DNA from: Youngiibacter multivorans
Lineage (GTDB): Bacteria > Bacillota > Clostridia > Clostridiales > Clostridiaceae
NCBI RefSeq assembly: GCF_017873395.1
Contig: NZ_JAGGKC010000054.1
Span: 1-7,760 of the forward strand
Direction of reading: 5' to 3'
DNA length: 7,760 bases
Shown: positions 5,540-7,760 of the stretch, in pieces
Numbering within the stretch: the stretch's first letter is position 1
How the letters are laid out: every line of letters starts with the position of its first letter
Position numbers and translations under genes: made by a program
Notes under the pieces: generated by a model
The model's database searches: none
What the model saw: only the letters and a program-made list of their open reading frames with translations
Told to the model about the DNA's origin: nothing

Positions 5540-5696
5540 GATATTTTTTTAAATCCTCTTCCTTGACTTTCCACTTATTGCCAATCTTCATAGCTTTTAT
5601 CTTGCCATCTGTGATGTATGTCTGTACTGTCCTTGGTGTAACTCCGAGTATTGCGGCGACTTCCTTAATGTCATAAAATTTGATGTCAATCGTCAT
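5526..5696 (-). CDS. Excisionase-type helix-turn-helix protein
   Basis: This 56-aa single-domain protein is of the MerR-like winged HTH group used by excisionases and small regulators (HTH_17 type). DIKEVAAILGVTPRTVQTYITDGKIKAMKIGNKW contains the two DNA-contacting helices (about 10-29) and the wing (32-44), followed by a short C-terminal helix EEDLKKYL. The ATG at 5696 is preceded by GGGGAGTG with six bases of spacing. The open frame continues to 5741, but without a better site. It is the third gene of the operon starting near 6142. No integrase is present, so a regulator of transcription or replication (AlpA-like in satellites) is more likely than a true excisionase. That role is inferred. 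Confidence 0.85.
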   Translation of the reverse strand: MTIDIKFYDIKEVAAILGVTPRTVQTYITDGKIKAMKIGNKWKVKEEDLKKYLDIR

Positions 5697-5721
5697 GATC
5701 TTCACTCCCCTAACGTTTAAA

Positions 5722-5738
5722 AGCGCCTTATAGGCGCT
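5722..5738 (-). other. Hairpin over a stop codon, weak attenuator
   Basis: On the minus strand a 6-bp GC-rich stem AGCGCC/GGCGCT with a 5-nt loop overlaps the stop codon of the 67-aa gene and is followed by only four T. It may lower expression of, or stabilise the transcript between, the 67-aa and 56-aa genes. The T-run is too short for a firm terminator call. Confidence 0.45.
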
Positions 5739-5931
5739 CAATAGCTTTTGAAAAATCTTCCTCGTGCTTTATGTTGCCTAAGTGGTAGACGGTCCCACAC
5801 TTAGGGCACACAAGCGCAATTTCATAATCATAACCGGACCCTCTGCCGGCTTTAGTTTTCCAATCGGCGCAAGTATACCCGATTTCAAGCCTTAGTTCTG
5901 TCCTGCATTCACATCTTGGCTTCATGTTCAT
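5728..5931 (-). CDS. Small zinc-binding protein, function unknown
   Basis: The chosen ATG gives 67 aa and has GGGAGG eight bases upstream. The longer open frame (to 5973) lacks such a site. Cysteines occur as C7-x-C9 and C42-x2-C45 (CPKCG followed by YH), a likely zinc ribbon around a central section KAGRGSGYDYEIALV. The start overlaps the preceding stop as ATGA (5928-5931), so translation is coupled to the 61-aa gene. I do not recognise a named family. DNA binding or a regulatory role is possible but unproved. Confidence 0.75.
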   Translation of the reverse strand: MNMKPRCECRTELRLEIGYTCADWKTKAGRGSGYDYEIALVCPKCGTVYHLGNIKHEEDFSKAIERL

Positions 5932-6113
5932 GGGTTTTTCCTCCCTAACTGGTACATGATCATTGCCAACCATAGCGACCCATTATCTTTCTCTCTCATA
6001 ATCTCATATGCTGCGTGAAAAATCTGCCCTTCTTTTGTATCATGAGTAACAATTTTTATTTGCTGTAGCTGCTTTTCTACCTGTTCCCTGGCTCTTTCGC
6101 TGGCTGTTTTCAT
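5928..6113 (-). CDS. Small helical protein, function unknown
   Basis: This 61-aa protein is the first gene of a three-gene operon. The start is well supported: ATG with AAGGAGG seven to eight bases upstream, and a strong promoter giving a leader of about 30 nt. The N-terminal half (SERAREQVEKQLQQIKIV) is charged and helical, possibly a short coiled coil. The C-terminal part (LWLAMIMYQLG) is amphipathic to hydrophobic but too short for a confident membrane segment. I do not recognise a family. It overlaps the zinc protein by four bases (ATGA). Confidence 0.7.
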   Translation of the reverse strand: MKTASERAREQVEKQLQQIKIVTHDTKEGQIFHAAYEIMREKDNGSLWLAMIMYQLGRKNP

Positions 6114-6148
6114 TATGAATCCTCCTTCAATGAATTTCCTATGGTTTC

Positions 6149-6178
6149 ATTGTAACGCTAACGGTTTTATAAAGTCAA
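6149..6178 (-). promoter_or_regulatory. Promoter for the three-gene operon 6113-5526
   Basis: On the minus strand, -35 TTGACT (6173-6178) and -10 TACAAT (6149-6154) are 18 bp apart, five of six matches in each. The leader is short and ends in AAGGAGG. Repeats of TTTCAT flank it (separate entry). Confidence 0.75.
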
Positions 6179-6183
6179 CATAA

Positions 6184-6203
6184 ATTTCATAGTATTTCAT
6201 GGT
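6184..6203. promoter_or_regulatory. Tandem 10-bp repeats just upstream of the -35 box
   Basis: Plus-strand ATTTCATAGT and ATTTCATGGT lie in tandem, one helical turn apart, about 6 bp upstream of the -35 of the 6149-6178 promoter. A third TTTCAT lies at 6145-6150, over the -10. The placement fits an activator or autoregulator site; the protein is unknown. Confidence 0.45.
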
Positions 6204-6211
6204 TTTTTATT

Positions 6212-6231
6212 CGCGAAAGCTGCATTTCGCG
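6212..6231. repeat. 7-bp stem-loop at the end of the ParB-like fragment
   Basis: Perfect arms CGCGAAA and TTTCGCG with a 6-nt loop. On the minus strand it is followed by AATAAAAAA, not by T, so it is not an intrinsic terminator in the direction of the genes. It may be a recombination or protein-binding site. Confidence 0.6.
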
Positions 6232-6238
6232 CATATAT

Positions 6239-6250
6239 TGACCGCGGTCA
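6239..6250. repeat. Perfect 12-bp palindrome TGACCGCGGTCA
   Basis: This fully self-complementary 12-mer lies eight bases from the stem-loop at 6212-6231, where similarity of the ParB-like fragment to its family stops. Possible operator or recombination junction. Confidence 0.6.
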
Positions 6251-6396
6251 TTTTTGACACTCCTGCAATCTTTCCGAGTTCTTTGTTCGTGTCGATTGGT
6301 TTCACAACTTCTTGGGAAGCCATGTCTTTTGATTGCTTTCCTTTGCCTATAAGGTGAGTCGCTTCCTGATTCCTCTTAGCCTTCTCTGCAATCACA

Positions 6397-6780
6397 TCAA
6401 CCAAGTATCTTCCACCAGGCTTTCTTCTCCACCGGACCCGGTGCAGGCTCGATAAGCTGCTTCTGGTTTTGCGCTGTCATGATATGCGCTTCTCTTAGTC
6501 GCTCGTTTAATTCACTGATCTGCTTGTCTTTTACCTCTAATTGGCTTCTTAATAGCGCTATTGTCTCAATTAAACTGGTTTGCAATTCGTTGTCTACTTG
6601 TTGTTTACTCTGTTGTGGTGCTAATACTTCCAAGATATTGATATGAACGTATTTCTTACCATCAACTACTTTGACGAGTTTCTTTAAACTTTCTGTTGTG
6701 GCAATGCGCTTGTATACTGCCTGCGGTGTTAGCTTTGCAGCGGCAGCGGCTTCTGCTATGGTTAAATACTTTGAATCCAC
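6397..6780 (-). CDS. HTH / coiled-coil plasmid-type protein ending in WWKILG
   Basis: This 127-aa protein has an N-terminal HTH (about 5-30, YLTIAEAAAAAKLTPQAVYKRI) and a short wing. A long coiled coil follows (about 58-108, with LLRSQLEVKDKQISELNERLREA), then a proline-rich hinge and an aromatic basic C-terminus (KKAWWKILG). This order matches the DUF536-type accessory proteins found beside replication genes on plasmids of Bacillota, whose role is unclear. The start is a GTG at 6780 with GGAGG eight bases upstream. A palindrome lies over a possible -10 box about 20-35 nt before the start and could be its operator. The coiled coil suggests it acts as a dimer or larger oligomer, perhaps in copy control or stability; that is inference. 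Confidence 0.8.
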   Translation of the reverse strand: MDSKYLTIAEAAAAAKLTPQAVYKRIATTESLKKLVKVVDGKKYVHINILEVLAPQQSKQQVDNELQTSLIETIALLRSQLEVKDKQISELNERLREAHIMTAQNQKQLIEPAPGPVEKKAWWKILG

Positions 6781-6799
6781 GTTGACAACCTCCAGCTTT

Positions 6800-6815
6800 T
6801 ACTCATTTCTGAGTA
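6800..6815. promoter_or_regulatory. Operator-like palindrome over a possible -10 box
   Basis: TACTCA-TTTC-TGAGTA is a perfect 6-bp dyad. It overlaps a minus-strand -10 candidate TATACT (6812-6817); the matching -35 is poor. Its place just before the 127-aa HTH gene suggests autoregulation. Confidence 0.5.
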
Positions 6816-6848
6816 TAAGTTTATTCCATTTCAGGAAGAAAGTCTTTA

Positions 6849-6907
6849 TAACAAATGTGGGAAGTTCCCCCCATATCTGGGGGGATGTCTTAATCACAAA
6901 TTTGTTA
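6849..6907. repeat. Nested inverted repeat around a C6/G6 hairpin
   Basis: Outer arms TAACAAAT (6849-6856) and ATTTGTTA (6900-6907) enclose a GC-only hairpin CCCCCC/GGGGGG with loop ATATCT (6867-6884). The perfect palindrome ACAAATTTGT (6896-6905) overlaps the right arm. It lies in the 267-bp gene-free gap before the 127-aa gene. It may be an origin element or a structured leader. A closely similar C5/G5 hairpin recurs at 5001-5021. Confidence 0.6.
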
Positions 6908-6971
6908 GAAAGTACCCTGCCGGATTTTCGGCTGACCCTGCTTATTTTTCAGCACACCCCCACACGCAACA

Positions 6972-7029
6972 TAAGGCGTTCTAATGACATTAGAGGACAG
7001 TTACCCCTATATACCATCAAAACGCCTTA
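6972..7029. repeat. 9-bp inverted repeat with internal palindrome
   Basis: Arms TAAGGCGTT (6972-6980) and AACGCCTTA (7021-7029) are perfect. Directly inside the left arm lies the 13-bp palindrome CTAATG-A-CATTAG (6981-6993). It lies just after the 76-aa gene. It is a candidate operator, origin element or mRNA hairpin; with no T-run after it, it is not a terminator. Confidence 0.6.
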
Positions 7030-7048
7030 CAATTCATTCTGGAGAGTT

Positions 7049-7279
7049 TTACAACCCTTCTATTTTGTTTTCTTCTGTAAGCTTCTTTGCTCTATACTTA
7101 GCAACCCTTAACCTTGTCTTTTCCTTTTTGACCTCTGCAGCGCACTCTGGACAGTACATCGAGGTATATATATTTTGTGCTGCATACTCTTTTTCACAGA
7201 TCGTGCAGATATTGGATACCTTAACAATGGACCTTAACCCTTCTCTGCCTAAATATTCTTTAGTAATCTTACCTTTCAC
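7049..7279 (-). CDS. Small zinc-finger protein with basic tail
   Basis: This 76-aa protein has two cysteine pairs, C25-x2-C28 (CTIC) and C43-x2-C46 (CPEC), about 14 residues apart. A strongly basic helix follows (KKEKTRLRVAKYRAKK, 51-66). Small proteins with this layout are frequent in phages and plasmids of Bacillota and usually lack a known function; nucleic-acid binding is likely. The start is a GTG with AAAGGAG about ten bases upstream, slightly long but the best available. The 124 nt before it (7280-7403) contain no gene I can support, only a weak ACCG/CGGT hairpin near 7360. Confidence 0.75.
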   Translation of the reverse strand: MKGKITKEYLGREGLRSIVKVSNICTICEKEYAAQNIYTSMYCPECAAEVKKEKTRLRVAKYRAKKLTEENKIEGL

Positions 7280-7403
7280 TTAATCGTCACTCCTTTGTCT
7301 TAATAACGCAAAAGCCAGGCGGCCTATATAGCTTCAAAAATTTTAACGCGCTGCTCACCGCCGGTCGGTTTAAATTGATTCGGATTTTAAAACAATGGCG
7401 GCA

Positions 7404-7691
7404 CTACCTCAACCGTACTCCTGGCGACTTGCTGGAGATTTTGTATATATGGTTCTGTGTTCTGATGTCCTTGGGTTCATATCCCATCATCATCATGCAC
7501 CCCTTAAAAGCACCATTGCACACATATATTCCTGTGTCATTCTCCATGTAGTGCTTAAGGCCGTATGAGGTATAAGCCTGGTTGAATGTCTTAGATTGAA
7601 TTAGATTGTCCTCTATCCACCTAATGACCGTCTCTTTGTCCTCGTCTGTAAGTTCCTGGTATCTCTCTATTTCATCTGTGCTGCTTATCAT
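7404..7691 (-). CDS. Conserved small phage/mobile-element protein, function unknown
   Basis: This 95-aa protein has the core SYGLKHYMENDTGIYVCNG plus AFKGCMMMMGYEP (42-73). It closely follows a motif I know from many small unnamed proteins of Bacillota phages and integrative elements (SYGLKH-x-FE-x-xTGIYVTNGQFKGAML-x-AGYEP). The N-terminal 40 residues are acidic and helical. The ATG at 7691 has AAAGGAG nine bases upstream. Both lie in the terminal repeat, so on the circle the gene follows directly from the nested inverted repeat at 49-173. The family's role is unknown to me; its presence supports a phage or satellite ancestry. Confidence 0.85.
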   Translation of the reverse strand: MISSTDEIERYQELTDEDKETVIRWIEDNLIQSKTFNQAYTSYGLKHYMENDTGIYVCNGAFKGCMMMMGYEPKDIRTQNHIYKISSKSPGVRLR

Positions 7692-7760
7692 GATCCGTTG
7701 CTCCTTTCTAATTTAGGGAAGAAAGGGAAGGTTTTTTCAAGTTCTTTTATATATTTAGGT
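7666..7760. repeat. Terminal direct repeat, right copy (circle overlap)
   Basis: This is the second exact copy of bases 1-95. It contains the start codon (complement of 7689-7691) and ribosome site of the 95-aa gene. That gene is therefore complete here, and the fragment at 1-26 is the same locus seen again rather than a duplicated gene. Confidence 0.95.

Larger units (their letters stand above)
6207..6404 (-). pseudogene. ParB-like protein fragment (probable remnant)
   Basis: This 65-aa open frame starts at a TTG inside the end of the 127-aa gene and overlaps it by 8 nt. Residues about 4-50 (IAEKAKRNQEA...KPIDTNKELGKIAGVSK) resemble the part of Bacillota phage and plasmid ParB-like proteins that normally reads IAxKAKENQ...IDTKKELAKVAGVSHDTI followed by a long C-terminus. 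Here the N-terminal ParB nuclease-type domain is absent, and the similarity stops right after GVSK. What follows (MTAVNICAKCSFRE) does not fit the family. The break coincides with two palindromes (6212-6231, 6239-6250). It is probably a recombination remnant, though GGTGGA six bases before the TTG means a short peptide could still be made. Confidence 0.55.

Noticed and set aside
7280..7403. Possible short peptides (for example a GTG frame of about 23 codons) before the 76-aa gene
   Set aside because: No ribosome site, early stops and no recognisable sequence.
1..7760. CRISPR array, tRNA or rRNA gene, insertion sequence, integrase, toxin-antitoxin pair
   Set aside because: I looked for regularly spaced repeats, cloverleaf or T-loop sequences, transposase or recombinase motifs and paired toxin genes on both strands, and found none. 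The small HTH protein alone does not imply integration.

Overview
The window appears to be a complete small circular element read once around. Bases 1-95 are repeated exactly at 7666-7760, so the unique circle is about 7,665 bp. Every supportable gene lies on the minus strand. Purine-rich AAGGAG/GGAGG ribosome sites, hairpin-plus-T-run terminators and the protein families present (clostridial-type HK97 capsid protein, PF13451-like zinc ribbon, coiled-coil plasmid protein ending in WWKILG, ParB-like fragment) point to a Bacillota host, most likely a clostridium. No species can be named.

Layout in the direction of transcription (descending coordinates). An AT-rich nested inverted repeat (49-173) lies upstream of a 95-aa phage-type small protein (7404-7691) and a 76-aa zinc-finger protein (7049-7279). 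A palindrome-rich gap (6781-7048) precedes a 127-aa HTH/coiled-coil protein (6397-6780) and a short ParB-like remnant (6207-6404). A consensus-like promoter at 6149-6178 drives three overlapping or closely spaced small genes: 61 aa, a 67-aa zinc protein and a 56-aa excisionase-type HTH. The stretch 4847-5525 has no genes. It holds a candidate sRNA with its own promoter and terminator (5309-5504), a second promoter and a large structured RNA candidate (4945-5291), and the promoter/operator of the next operon. That operon encodes a 49-aa basic protein and a 150-aa ribbon-helix-helix (RHH) protein and ends in a terminator at 4251-4274. Then come an HK97-fold major capsid protein (2958-4163) and a 53-aa zinc ribbon (2785-2946). 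A structured leader ending in a terminator (2339-2743) precedes a 706-aa primase-polymerase/SF3 helicase (174-2294).

Interpretation. The primase-helicase supplies autonomous replication. The capsid protein is the only recognisable virion gene: I see no portal, terminase, protease, connector, tail, lysis or integrase gene. This fits a plasmid-like phage satellite that would make its own capsid shell and borrow the rest from a helper phage. The RHH protein just upstream of the capsid gene carries a C-terminal segment resembling the capsid protein's N-terminal scaffolding (delta) segment, which suggests a possible DNA-to-procapsid adaptor. The satellite reading is inference; the gene content, the circular overlap and the shared motif are read directly from the sequence.
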